Assembly (NCBI GenBank): GCA_903813345.2
Contig: CAIIXF020000006.1
Span: forward strand, 28,529,936-28,593,935
Source of the DNA: Owenia fusiformis
Lineage: Eukaryota; Annelida; Polychaeta; Sabellida; Oweniidae
Direction of reading: 5' to 3'
DNA length: 64,000 nucleotides
Part shown: piece by piece, positions 9,288-19,029 of the stretch
Numbering within the stretch: position 1 is the stretch's first letter
How the letters are laid out: each line of letters begins with the position of its first letter
Notes under the pieces: model-generated
Databases searched by the model: none
What the model saw: only the letters and a program-made list of their open reading frames with translations
What the model was told of the DNA's origin: nothing
Translations under genes and position numbers: made by a program

Positions 9288-12200
9288 GCTCACATGGTGA
9301 GCTTTTGCAATCGCTCACTTGTCCGTCTGTCTGTCCGTCCGTCCGTCAGTCTGTCCGTCTGTCCGTCCGTCCGTCTACAATAGTGGCACGTTTTAAAACC
9401 TCTGTCGATAGGATTCCTGTTTTAAGTTATTTCTGTTCAACATCAATACAGAAAACTCCCCTATGACTCCTGGTTCAAAAGCTCGCCTATTTTCAAAATG
9501 GCCGCCATTTTTGTCTCGCGAAATTTACTTTTGACTGGCACGTTTTAAAACCTCTGTCGATAGGATACCTGTTTTAAGTTATTTCTGTTCAACATCAATA
9601 CAGAAAACTCCCCTATGACTCCTGGTTCAAAAGCTCGCCTATTTTCAAAATGGCCGCCATTTTTGTCTCGCGAAATTCACTTTTGACCCATTTCCTAGCT
9701 TTACAAATAATTTCAGGTGTCCAACATTGTAAAAATCTGTGTCAATGTAAAGAGTAGATATATGAAATAATTTTGTTACAAAAAATCAGCGAAAAATTAT
9801 ATCTATTTTTTTATTTTCAGCCATTTTAGTTAACATGGATTTGTCCATCTGACTTGTGAAATCCACTTTTCCGTCAACAACAGTGGCACGTTTTAAAACC
9901 TCTGTCGATAGGATCCTTGTTTTAAGTTATTTCTGTTCAACATCAATACAGAAAACTCCCCTATGACTCCTGGCTCAAAAGCTCGCCTATTTTCAAAATG
10001 GCCGCCATTTTTGTCTCGCGAAATTCACTTTTGACCTATTTCCTAGCTTTACAAATAATTTCAAGTGTCCTACATTATAAAAATCCATGTCAATGTAAAG
10101 AGTAGATGTATGAAATAATTTTGTTACGAAAAATCAGCAAAAAATTATGTCCATTTTTTTTTATTTTCAGCCATTTTAGTTAACATTGATTTGTCCATCC
10201 GTCTTGCAAAATCCACTTTTGGACCATTTGCCTTAAACCCTCTGTCGATAGGATTCCCGTTTTAAGTTAATTTTGTTCAACATAAATACAAAAAACTCTC
10301 CTGTGACTCTTGGTTCAAAAGCTCGCCTATTTTCAAGATGGCCGCCATTCTTGTCTCACAAAATTCACTTTTGGCCCATTTCCTAGCTTTACAAATAATT
10401 TCAGCCGTCCTGCATTGTAGAAAGCCATATCACTGTAAAGAGTAGTTGTATGAAATAATTTTGTTATAAAAAATCGGCAAAATATTATATCTGTTTTTTT
10501 TATTTTCAGCCATTTTAGTTAACATTGATTTGTCCATCTGTCTCGCGAAATCCTTTTTTGGACCATTTGCTTAAAACCTCTGTCGATAGGATTCCAGTTT
10601 CAAGTTATTTTTGTTCAACATCAATACAAAAAACTCCCCTATGACTCCTGGTTCAAAAGCTTGCCTATTTTAAAAATGGTTGCCATTTTTGTCTCGCGAA
10701 ATTTCTCGTGAAATAATTTTGTTACTAATAATTGGCAAAAAATTATATCCGTTTCTTTTCAGCCATTTTACTTAACATTGATTTGTCCATCTGTCTCTCA
10801 GTCAGTCCAAAATAGTAGCAAGTGACTTGAAATAATTTTGTTACAAAAAATCAGCAAAAAATTATATCCGTTTTTTTTTATTTTCTGTTATTTTAGCCAT
10901 CATTCACTTCACTTTTGAGCAACACCATGTGAGCCCAGTACCCACGGAATCCTATCTGTCGATAGGATTCCTGTTTTAAGTTATTTCTGTTCATCATCAA
11001 TACAGAAAACTCCCATTTGACTCCTGGTTCAAAAGCTCGCCTATATTCAAAATGGCCGCCATTTTTGTCTCGCGAAATTTACTTTTGACTGGCACGTTTT
11101 AAAACCTCTGTCGATAGGATACCTGTTTTAAGTTATTTCTGTTCAACATCAATACAGAAAACTCCCCTATGACTCCTGGTTCAAAAGCTCGCCTATTTTC
11201 AAAATGGCCGCCATTTTTGTCTCGCGAAATTCACTTTTGACCCATTTCCTAGCTTTACAAATAATTTCAGGTGTCCAACATTGTAAAAATCTGTGTCAAT
11301 GTAAAGAGTAGATATATGAAATAATTTTGTTACAAAAAATCAGCGAAAAATTATATCTATTTTTTTATTTTCAGCCATTTTAGTTAACATGGATTTGTCC
11401 ATCTGACTTGTGAAATCCACTTTTCCGTCAACAACAGTGGCACGTTTTAAAACCTCTGTCGATAGGATCCTTGTTTTAAGTTATTTCTGTTCAACATCAA
11501 TACAGAAAACTCCCCTATGACTCCTGGCTCAAAAGCTCGCCTATTTTCAAAATGGCCGCCATTTTTGTCTCGCGAAATTCACTTTTGACCTATTTCCTAG
11601 CTTTACAAATAATTTCAAGTGTCCTACATTATAAAAATCCATGTCAATGTAAAGAGTAGATGTATGAAATAATTTTGTTACGAAAAATCAGCAAAAAATT
11701 ATGTCCATTTTTTTTTATTTTCAGCCATTTTAGTTAACATTGATTTGTCCATCCGTCTCGCAAAATCCACTTTTGGACCATTTGCCTTAAACCCTCTGTC
11801 GATAGGATTCCCGTTTTAAGTTAATTTTGTTCAACATAAATACAAAAAACTCTCCTGTGACTCTTGGTTCAAAAGCTCGCCTATTTTCAAGATGGCCGCC
11901 ATTCTTGTCTCGCAAAATTCACTTTTGGCCCATTTCCTAGCTTTACAAATAATTTCAGCCGTCCTGCATTGTAGAAAGCCATATCACTGTAAAGAGTAGT
12001 TGTATGAAATAATTTTGTTATAAAAAATCGGCAAAATATTATATCTGTTTTTTTTATTTTCAGCCATTTTAGTTAACATTGATTTGTCCATCTGTCTCGC
12101 GAAATCCTTTTTTGGACCATTTGCTTAAAACCTCTGTCGATAGGATTCCAGTTTCAAGTTATTTTTGTTCAACATCAATACAAAAAACTCCCCTATGACT

Positions 12201-12489
12201 CCTGGTTCAAAAGCTTGCCTATTTTAAAAATGGTTGCCATTTTTGTCTCGCGAAATTTCTCGTGAAATAATTTTGTTACTAATAATTGGCAAAAAATTAT
12301 ATCCGTTTCTTTTCAGCCATTTTACTTAACATTGATTTGTCCATCTGTCTCTCAGTCAGTCCAAAATAGTAGCAAGTGACTTGAAATAATTTTGTTACAA
12401 AAAATCAGCAAAAAATTATATCCGTTTTTTTTTATTTTCTGTTATTTTAGCCATCATTCACTTCACTTTTGAGCAACACCATGTGAGCC
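9288..12489 (+). mobile_element. inner nested element bounded by GCTCACATGGTG
   Basis: GCTCACATGGTG (9288) and CACCATGTGAGC (12478) are perfect 12-bp inverted ends. Inside are a GTCCGTCC run, repeated blocks (CCTCTGTCGATAGGATTCC, AAAGCTCGCCTATTTTCAAA, ATGGCCGCCATTTTTGTC) and a 1.55-kb tandem duplication. A second, shorter, inverted copy lies at 19030-20335. It is inserted in the outer repeat. No transposase frame is visible. Confidence 0.65.
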
Positions 12490-12501
12490 CAGTACCCACG
12501 G
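9402..12501 (+). repeat. 1.55-kb tandem duplication, nearly identical copies
   Basis: Copy one 9402-10947 and copy two 10956-12501, offset 1554 bp. Even the local variants inside each copy are shared. Both end GAGCCCAGTACCCACGG. The few differences (for example TTGCAAAATCC versus CGCAAAATCC) indicate a recent duplication. Confidence 0.9.
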
Positions 12502-13225
12502 TACAAATTTTTCATAAAAGTAGTAACCTTTGATAACTCAAATACCAGTTGATAGATTTAGTTCAAATTCTATATGCTGATGCCGAGAGAAAAAGAAGTT
12601 CTACTCAAGAAGATATTTTCAAGATGGCCACTGAATTTCAAAATGGCCACAATGTTTTGTAAAAAAGCAAAATCATTGATAACTCAAATACCATTGGACG
12701 GATTTACTTCACATTTTGTATACTGATGCCTAGAGATAAGGGAGCTCTGCTCGAGAAGAAATTTTCAAGGTGGCTGATATTCATCGAAATCTCTGCCATT
12801 TTTCATTAAACATGTAATCCTTGATAACTCAAGTACCAGTTGACGGATTTGAAATAAATTGTATATGCTGATGCCTTGGGACATAGGAGCTCTGCTAAAG
12901 AAGAAATCTAAAGATGACAGCTGAATATGGCAACCATAATTTATGAAAACATAATCTTTGATAATTCAAATACCAGTGGATGGATTTGACTCAAATTTTA
13001 TATGGCCGCTATTTATCAAAACATGGTTTGTTCGGTGGGATTTGCTACTCCGTTGGAGTTGCTGTTTTTCTAGTATGCAAGTTTGTTCTGAATGAAATCC
13101 GAGACATCTATGTCCAACAAATCCTGATGAGGTTACTTTTGAGAAATAGGAAGTATTTTTGGTGATAGGGTTTTGTAATGACCTTCGATAGCAAGTCGCT
13201 ACTACAGTCTAAGCTGTAGTGGCTA

Positions 13226-13412
13226 GCCCTTATGGCTCAGGGGTAGAGCGTCTGACTCGAGAGCAGAAGGTCCTGGGTTTGATTCCTGCAAGGGGCATTG
13301 AATTTAGCACACTCTCTTTTGAGTCTAGTATCTGGCTCGGTACATTACAGCTCCCCGACGGATGTGCCCAAGGGTTGTTACAGTTTTTATAAGCAAAATA
13401 ATATGCAGCCAC
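13226..13412 (+). mobile_element. tRNA-derived SINE
   Basis: A 72-base tRNA-like head (13226-13297) has a box A (TGGCTCAGGGGTAGAGC), an anticodon-arm-like TCTGACTCGAGAGCAGA and a box B (GGTCCTGGGTTTGATTCC). The acceptor arms (GCCCTT/AAGGGGC) pair imperfectly. A non-tRNA body follows (CTCGGTACATTACAGC and on). The variable loop is short although the would-be anticodon CGA is a Ser anticodon, which argues against a functional tRNA gene. It lies in the large UBR4 intron. Confidence 0.65.
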
Positions 13413-13732
13413 ATTATTTGTATATGATTCTGGAGTTCAATGTATGTGATGTTATCTAACTGTACATGAATTTGATATTCAGACGCGACCATGCTATATC
13501 AGAATTTCTCATCCAATCAGAATGCAGCATGGCCGTTCTCTAATTCTCGATAGATGAACAACCATTCATTATGCAATCTGCATCTGGGAATCTATGTATT
13601 GCGTTGTATTGTGACTTCACTTCTGGGAATGGTGAAAATAACAGAAAGTTTGTTATTTCATAGACTTGAATCCCCAATTCTTTGAACAATGCTTACATTT
13701 TTGTATGTTTGAAATGGAATAAATAAAGATAA

Positions 13733-13862
13733 GCCATTCAATATGGTGAAATTGTTCACTCGTTGGACAAAATGTCAGTACAAATGCCCTCACCTTCGGT
13801 TTGTGCTTTGTACGACATTCTGTCCAACTCGTGCTGAATTTCACCATATTGAATGGCCCATC
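13733..13862. mobile_element. hairpin element before UBR4 exon 14000
   Basis: GCCATTCAATATGGTGAAAT (13733) is mirrored by ATTTCACCATATTGAATGGC (about 13840). The inner arms TTGGACAAAATGTC / GACATTCTGTCCAA also pair around CCTCACCTTCGG. The palindrome keeps an open frame that runs into the exon, but that frame is not conserved coding sequence. Confidence 0.75.
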
Positions 13863-13999
13863 GTTTTTTATTCCTTAATCACTAAACAAAATGACAAATT
13901 GAAGGAGGCTGATATTTTAAATAATTTACATGACTGTACACATCAATTTCTAAAAATACACAAAATTTATTTTCTCCTAACCATGTTTCTGTATTCTAG

Positions 14000-14194
14000 G
14001 CACAATACATATCTCCAGGAGTGCACTGGAGTACGGGATCCAAGCTACACCCTTACTATACACGACCAAAAGCTGCTACTGGTTAGATTTGCGATGGAGG
14101 AATCGTTTAGTAAAGATAGCGGAGGTGGAGGAAGACAGAGTAATTTTTATCTTCTACCGCATTTGATACACATGGCTCTGTATGTTATGAACAC
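14000..14194 (+). CDS. UBR4: UBR4 exon, HNTYLQECTG segment
   Basis: One base plus 64 codons plus two bases. It reads R-HNTYLQECTGVRDPSY, LTIHDQKLLLVRFAMEESFS and the glycine-rich loop KDSGGGGRQSN, then PHLIHMALYVMNT. It lies in the helical domain downstream of the zinc module. Acceptor TGTATTCTAG, donor GTAAGT. The frame stays open leftwards into the intron, but only the part after the AG is conserved coding sequence. Confidence 0.95.
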
Positions 14195-14607
14195 GTAAGT
14201 CGCAACAACCAAATTATTTATCGTGCACACCTCTTTAGTATTTAGATGTTTTAGAGGAATTTCATGGTGGCATGAGACAATCAGAACATTGATACTATGT
14301 TTTAACATTTATATTATCTTGTTCCTTTTATGATATTTTTTATGTGAGTTTTTTGTGTGAGGAAACCAAGTGTTTTGTTTGTAACAATAAAATCTTGAAT
14401 TTTATTAAGATTATTATTGAATCTTGAATCTTATTAAGCTTACCAAGACAATAGGCCATTTTCAAGTAAAAATATTTTGTACTTGTGATTGTTTGCTGAA
14501 TTGAAAAAATGGTTTCAATAATGGGTTTATGGATTAAGCTAAAATATAAAACACCAAATATCAAAACTAATGTCAGCGGTCCATTATTTCACTCTTTTTT
14601 ATTTTAG

Positions 14608-14695
14608 GACAAGATGTGTACCAAGAGAGGAGAAAAATATTCAAACTTTCCTAGATGCTCCCCAGGATGCAAAGTGGATAGAATCAGCTTATGAG
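14608..14695 (+). CDS. UBR4: UBR4 exon, REEKNIQTFLDAP segment
   Basis: One base plus 29 codons. It reads T-RCVPREEKNIQTFLDAP and QDAKWIESAYE. The family has the same REEKN-x-x-x-FL and KW-x-ESA-[FY]-E pattern. Acceptor TTTTTTATTTTAG, donor GAG|GTAATC. The donor is followed by four further 18-bp copies of TATGAGGT-type junctions, all in frame, so a longer in-frame exon is possible. Confidence 0.95.
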
Positions 14696-14785
14696 GTAAT
14701 CTATTTGTATGAGGTAGCCTTTGTGTATGAGGTAAATTATGTGTATGAGGTAGCCTATGTGTATGAGGTTGCCTCAATGTATCAA
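14690..14785 (+). repeat. 18-bp tandem copies of a UBR4 splice donor
   Basis: The exon-end motif TATGAG|GTA recurs five times at 18-bp spacing, with GT at 14696 (true donor), 14714, 14732, 14750 and 14768 (the last is GAG|GTTGCC). Eighteen is a multiple of three and the units are open (YEVIYL, YEVAFV, YEVNYV, YEVAYV, YEVASM). Use of a downstream donor would therefore add 6, 12, 18 or 24 residues without a frameshift. Confidence 0.9.
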
Positions 14786-14986
14786 ATAACACAGAGAATT
14801 GTGAAAGGAATACCAGATATGTATATTTTATTTGTGTTTTGTTTGTGTTTAAATATGAAACATGTTTGAAATATACAGGAAATTCACAGGTTAATCTTAG
14901 ATTAAAACCGTTTGTTTGTCAAAATAGACATAATGTGCTAGTTATGATATCTTATATCCAAAAACTCGAACATAAACATTTTCCAG

Positions 14987-15220
14987 GCTGATGGACCCCT
15001 GTATTCTACAATGTTAGCTGTGCATGTCCTCTCACGCGACAAGTGGAACCAAAAGAAATCAATCTTCCTCAAGCGACTCTTAGTTCTGGCACACACTAGG
15101 AAACTCTCACCAGGTGGCGCCTCAACATTGTCTGATAAAACCCCAAAGGATTATGGGACATACAGATGGGCCTTGTTAATATTTGCTGCCATTGATTGCT
15201 TGTTCAACATTGTGTTTAAA
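14987..15220 (+). CDS. UBR4: UBR4 exon, DGPLYSTMLAVHVLS segment
   Basis: A phase 0 to 0 exon of 78 codons. It reads ADGPLYSTMLAVHVLSRDKW, then IFLKRLLVLAHTRKLSPGGA, then TDK-like SDKTPKDYGTYRWALL, ending IDCLFNIVFK. It matches the vertebrate UBR4 stretch with the PGGA..L.DK..KDY..YR core. Acceptor TTTTCCAG, donor GTAAGT. No array adjoins either border. Confidence 0.95.
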
Positions 15221-15397
15221 GTAAGTTGTGACATTATTTGTACAAGAGGCGCAAAGGCTGCATAACTTCTAAAATCTGCATTTTTGTATTATTTCATACT
15301 TTGATTATGTTTTAATTTGCTATTCTAAGTAAATATACCCGAATAACGACCTCTGAAACTGACTTGTTAAATAAATATCTTTTGTTGAATATTTTAG

Positions 15398-15557
15398 AAA
15401 GTCACAGTGGCAAGTGACAGTAATTGGTCCACCTCACTTGCTGAATACCTCCGTCATAACGACCAGAACCTCATTGTGGAGGCAGATAAGATGCGCAACA
15501 TGTTGGAGAAGGAAGTAATGCCTTGTGAATCCCTCATGGAGCTATGTGATGTGCTAG
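15398..15557 (+). CDS. UBR4: UBR4 exon, SLAEYLRHND segment
   Basis: Fifty-three codons plus one base. It begins KVTVASDSNWSTSLAEYLRH and continues NDQNLIVEADKMRNMLEKE, then VMPCESLMELCDVL. The SLAEY-[IL]-RHND motif is characteristic of the UBR4 C-terminus. Acceptor ATATTTTAG, donor GTAATC. Gly is completed across the last intron. Confidence 0.95.
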
Positions 15558-15802
15558 GTAATCAATCAACTGTAGATAAAAGTTGAATAACTCCACATTA
15601 TGTGTTACTCTTTCTAAAGATATAGTTTAACAATGCCACTTCATATACTGCCATCCCTGCTAAAGGGCCTAAATTGAGCTTTAATCAATGCGATCTCCAG
15701 TAAATGCGATGTGATTCTCCACCCGTTTCCTGATTTATTTCATGTGATTAAATCTTGTGCTTTTTGACCAATCATTGCATTGTTGTTTATATCTGTTTAC
15801 AG

Positions 15803-15867
15803 GGTTACTAGAAGAGATTCCAAACCCTGACAACTTCCTGACGGTCCTTCTTAGCTCCATGCCTTGA
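15803..15867 (+). CDS. UBR4: UBR4 terminal coding exon and stop
   Basis: Two bases plus 21 codons including TGA. The end reads GLLEEIPNPDNFLTVLL then SSMP. Family members end the same way (GLLSEI.DPESFL..LL.S.P). Acceptor CTGTTTACAG. This closes the protein, and the 3' UTR starts at 15868. Confidence 0.95.
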
Positions 15868-17280
15868 ACCTTCATGAATTGAAGCTCCTGGCATTGCAGT
15901 GAAGCTCCTTGCATCAAAGCTCCTGGTCATGCAGATAATTAATAAGGATAATGATACCTTGACATTTGAAACTTTCAACAATGAACAATTATTTGGAACA
16001 ATTTCATGAGTACAGCTTACTATAAGAGCCTGTGTATGCAGTGGAAAATGTCAAGCACCTTGTATTGGTGGTTTGATTGGAAAATGCATATGAAACTGGT
16101 CGAAAAGATTAAAAATCGAATTCTCCTATATATGATTTCAAGAACCTCATTACCCAAAATAGTTTGGGTATTTTCATATTTATTTTTAGATTTGTCATCT
16201 TGGTATACTGTCTTATCTGAATATGTTTTTAGTGAAATCAAAATTCCCTTTAAAATGAGTCGCACACCAAAGCAACCAAAAAATACACTTCAGAATGTCA
16301 TTTTTTGGGCCATTATTCCTCGAGTTAAATTTGTCATTCTAATTTCTAAAATATATTCAAAGTATAAACATATAGTCGTTGTCAATTCAGATTTGTTGTT
16401 TCATCTTTATTCTTGTATGCATGATATCTTGTCTTACAAACCTTATTTTAATGTATAATACCAATTGTAATAACTCCATCTCTGATTGTTTGTGATTTGG
16501 GATTATCAACAGTGAAATGTTGCGTTTGGGGTCAAAAGGTAAACAATTTTTTGAACTTTTTCAGGAAAAAAATCTTTTTTGATAAATTTATTTATTTTTT
16601 AACTACAGCTAATATGATATGTATCACACTGAAAAGCATTTTCAAAAATTCAACTTTGACTATCGAGGTAGTTTAGTAATATTTAGAAGACAGGAACTGT
16701 TGACAACTTTAATTACTTATACTCGTATGTATGGGATGAGGTACTTTTATTAACTCTGATTAAACAATACAAATATGAACTATTATAAAGTATAATTTTC
16801 TTTGTAAAATGGAAATTGTAATTTGGCCTGGATTGTTTACTTTGTGTATTTAAAGAATTTTGACATTCTTGAATTTAGAATAATGATCCATTGATCTTTT
16901 TTGATCATTGATCTTATTGTTTTATGATGAAATGTTGACACTTTTGGCAAACTAATACCCTCTGGAGTGAAAATCGTTAGCCATGACATATAATAATTTG
17001 ATATTGTTGATATAGTGATCATAATTGTTTAATTTCATTGGAGGTATTGAGTATACTATCTCATTAAATCACATTCATGACTTTTCCTAAAAAGTAACAA
17101 TTCACAATATGTATGCAGTACTATACATATATACATATACATGTAATCATAAGAATAAAAAATGGCTAAAAAAAATTCATCCCGGAGGGTAATTATAATG
17201 AAAAAAATTGAAAATCTGAATTGTTAAAGAAATTGTAAACAACTTTCTGGAGTTTAATAAAGATGAATTAAATATTGATT
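15868..17280 (+). other. UBR4: probable UBR4 3' UTR
   Basis: AT-rich and largely free of recognisable repeats. It contains a 150-codon open frame (16006-16458), rich in hydrophobic and aromatic residues, that I do not recognise. The right end is set by the AATAAA at 17256, which is followed by a T-rich, TG-containing stretch. An earlier AATAAA near 17153 is an alternative. Extent is inferred only from position and signal. Confidence 0.5.
17256..17261 (+). terminator. polyadenylation signal AATAAA (UBR4)
   Basis: AATAAA lies about 1.39 kb after the UBR4 stop. The downstream sequence (CTGTTTTTATTTATTTTT) resembles a U/GU-rich element. Cleavage would fall near 17275-17285. Confidence 0.5.
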
Positions 17281-18769
17281 GCTTTAATTATTTAACTGTT
17301 TTTATTTATTTTTTTATTTATTACTCTTATTACAAATTTAACTAGAAAAAAACAGCAACTCCTGGAGTAGCAGGTCCCACCAAATAAAACACATTTTGTC
17401 ATTAGTATTGTCTTACCTTACGGCATTCTCATATGAGACATTGCATTGCTTTTAACATATGGTCAAACTCAGATAAAGTTTGTTAACTGGGCACTTTTGA
17501 TCTCAATTCGAAACCAGTCAAAGATTTTTTTTATGTCTTGGGGTCCCCCTACTAGAATTCAAAGTAAATTTGAATCTAGATAGTTTGGTTAGATCAAGGG
17601 TTGGTCGTGGTTCTAATTGCTACAAATACAAACACAAAATTGGTCAACTGGTATTTTAGTTAAAAATTACAATTTTTACGAAAATTGTTGGGTATTTTGA
17701 ATGGAGGAGCCGTTTTAAAGATTCATTCGCCAGCAAAGGTCATGTGCCCACCTATAAGGCTCACAACCTTCCAAATCAGAACATATTGCAATTGTAAGAC
17801 ATACAGATGCGATAATTGTCATAATATTATTACATCCAGATTCTCTTATAATCTTTTTTTTGGAGACTTTGAGGAGGTCAAAACAGGATGTTCAATACAC
17901 TTTTTATTTGATTTTGTAGAATATCCAAGCCAGGCATATGAAATTGAAAATTAGAAATTCTACGAAACTCATCAATAAACTTGATGGGCCAGAGGTAAAT
18001 GGCTTGGCTTCCTGCCATCATGAGAATGTGTGACCTTCTATCGCTCCGTTTCTAGTTGAAAAACAGAAAGATGCGATGAGTATCAGAAAGCATGCCTGCA
18101 GTAGAATTCTATTGCATCTTTTTATTATGTGAGAAAGATTTCAGCAACAGACAAAATGCTTGAAGTGTGCTATATAGCCTATCACATGTTAATTGTATGC
18201 TAGTTTTTAAAGTGGACCTTTGGTCCTGGTTATACCTTCAGTCCTGGTTTAGGTCCAATAAATGGTATTTAGGTTATAAAATATTACATTTTTATGAAAA
18301 ATGGCAGCCACCAGCAGCCATCTTGAAAAAATATTCTTGAGAAAAGCTCTAATGTCCCTAGGCATCAGCATATAAAATTTGAACCAACTGGCAACTGGTA
18401 TTTGAAAAATGGTGGCCATTTTAAATTAAGCAGCCATATTCAAAATACTATCAGCCGGTATTTGAGTTATCATCCGGACGAGCAAACAGACGGACAGACT
18501 GTCAGCTTCACTATATCCCTACGAACTTTGTTGGATGAATATTCATGCATTTCTCAAATAAAGCATTGAGTCAGGTGCTTATTTCACAAATAAAGCACCG
18601 AGTCGGGTGATTAAATCCTTAAATAATGAATAAATGTTCAATTAAATTATTAAAGGGAGGGGGTCAGTCTGTTATGTAATCAATTTGTAATTATATTTTT
18701 GAAAAATATTAAAATATTGATCTTGTCTCTAATGACTTAGTTAAATGGGATTCTAGTTAGAAAGAAACA

Positions 18770-19010
18770 TTTACTGACTCATTACAGGATAACATAAACA
18801 ATGGGTTTCTTGATCAGTTTTACATAAATATGGGACAGAATACCAGCTCCAATAGTGTATTGCAGGATCTTAAAGGTACTATTTATCATGCTTCTAAAAA
18901 TACATTTCAGATCAAACTCAAAAATTCCCAGTGAACCCATGGTTTAATAGTGAATGTAAATAACTGAAAAGGACCTCTATTTAGCTATAAAACAAAACTT
19001 ACCTGATAGT
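18770..19010 (+). pseudogene. decayed LINE ORF2 fragment
   Basis: The frame SFTDSLQDNINNGFLDQFY, followed after further open codons and a one-frame change by PVNPWFNSECK, resembles the region between endonuclease and reverse transcriptase of non-LTR retrotransposons, where a PWFN-x-EC motif is common. Stops and a frame change show that it is dead. No reverse transcriptase core is seen. Confidence 0.5.
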
Positions 19011-19029
19011 GTGACAAAAAACTAAAACT

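Larger units (their letters stand above)
8634..13048 (+). mobile_element. composite repeat element, outer part
   Basis: Starts TTATTATCCCACCGAAGGAAG with a CCGTCCGTCC run and ends near TTCGGTGGGATTTG, so CCCACCGAA and TTCGGTGGG form short inverted ends. The flanks of its central insertion consist of roughly 110-bp units (TTTGATAACTCAAATACCAG, GGATTTGGTTCAAATTTTAT, then AAATGGCCGCCATTTTT-like stretches). Related sequence occurs in inverse at about 18290-18535 and at 20672-20715. I see no intact protein; open frames here are chance. It occupies most of the 6.4-kb UBR4 intron. Confidence 0.7.
2627..15867 (+). other. UBR4: UBR4 gene locus, 3' part (11 coding exons seen)
   Basis: Span of the eleven UBR4 coding exons found here: 2627-2736, 2909-3008, 3769-3987, 4348-4470, 5538-5671, 7504-7629, 14000-14194, 14608-14695, 14987-15220, 15398-15557 and 15803-15867. 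Every junction has GT-AG borders, the codon phases match across all ten introns, and the joined frame gives about 517 residues ending in TGA. UBR4 (p600; pushover in flies) is a very large cytoplasmic E3 ubiquitin ligase of the Arg/N-degron and protein quality-control pathways. Its extreme C-terminus carries the catalytic zinc-binding (hemiRING) and helical region. The UBR box and most of the protein lie in exons left of the window. Four of the splice junctions have tandem copies of themselves in the adjoining intron. Confidence 0.95.

Noticed and set aside
8716-9466. overlapping frames of 146 and 105 codons
   Set aside because: They translate the ~110-bp repeat units (repeated NIIF..SGWIWFKFYMLLPGYK) of a non-coding element also present elsewhere in the window.
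13226-13297. functional tRNA gene
   Set aside because: The would-be anticodon is CGA (Ser), but there is no long variable arm; arms pair imperfectly and a SINE-like body follows directly.
13743-14198. 151-codon open frame as a single exon or gene
   Set aside because: Only 14000-14194 matches UBR4. The left part is a hairpin element that happens to be open.
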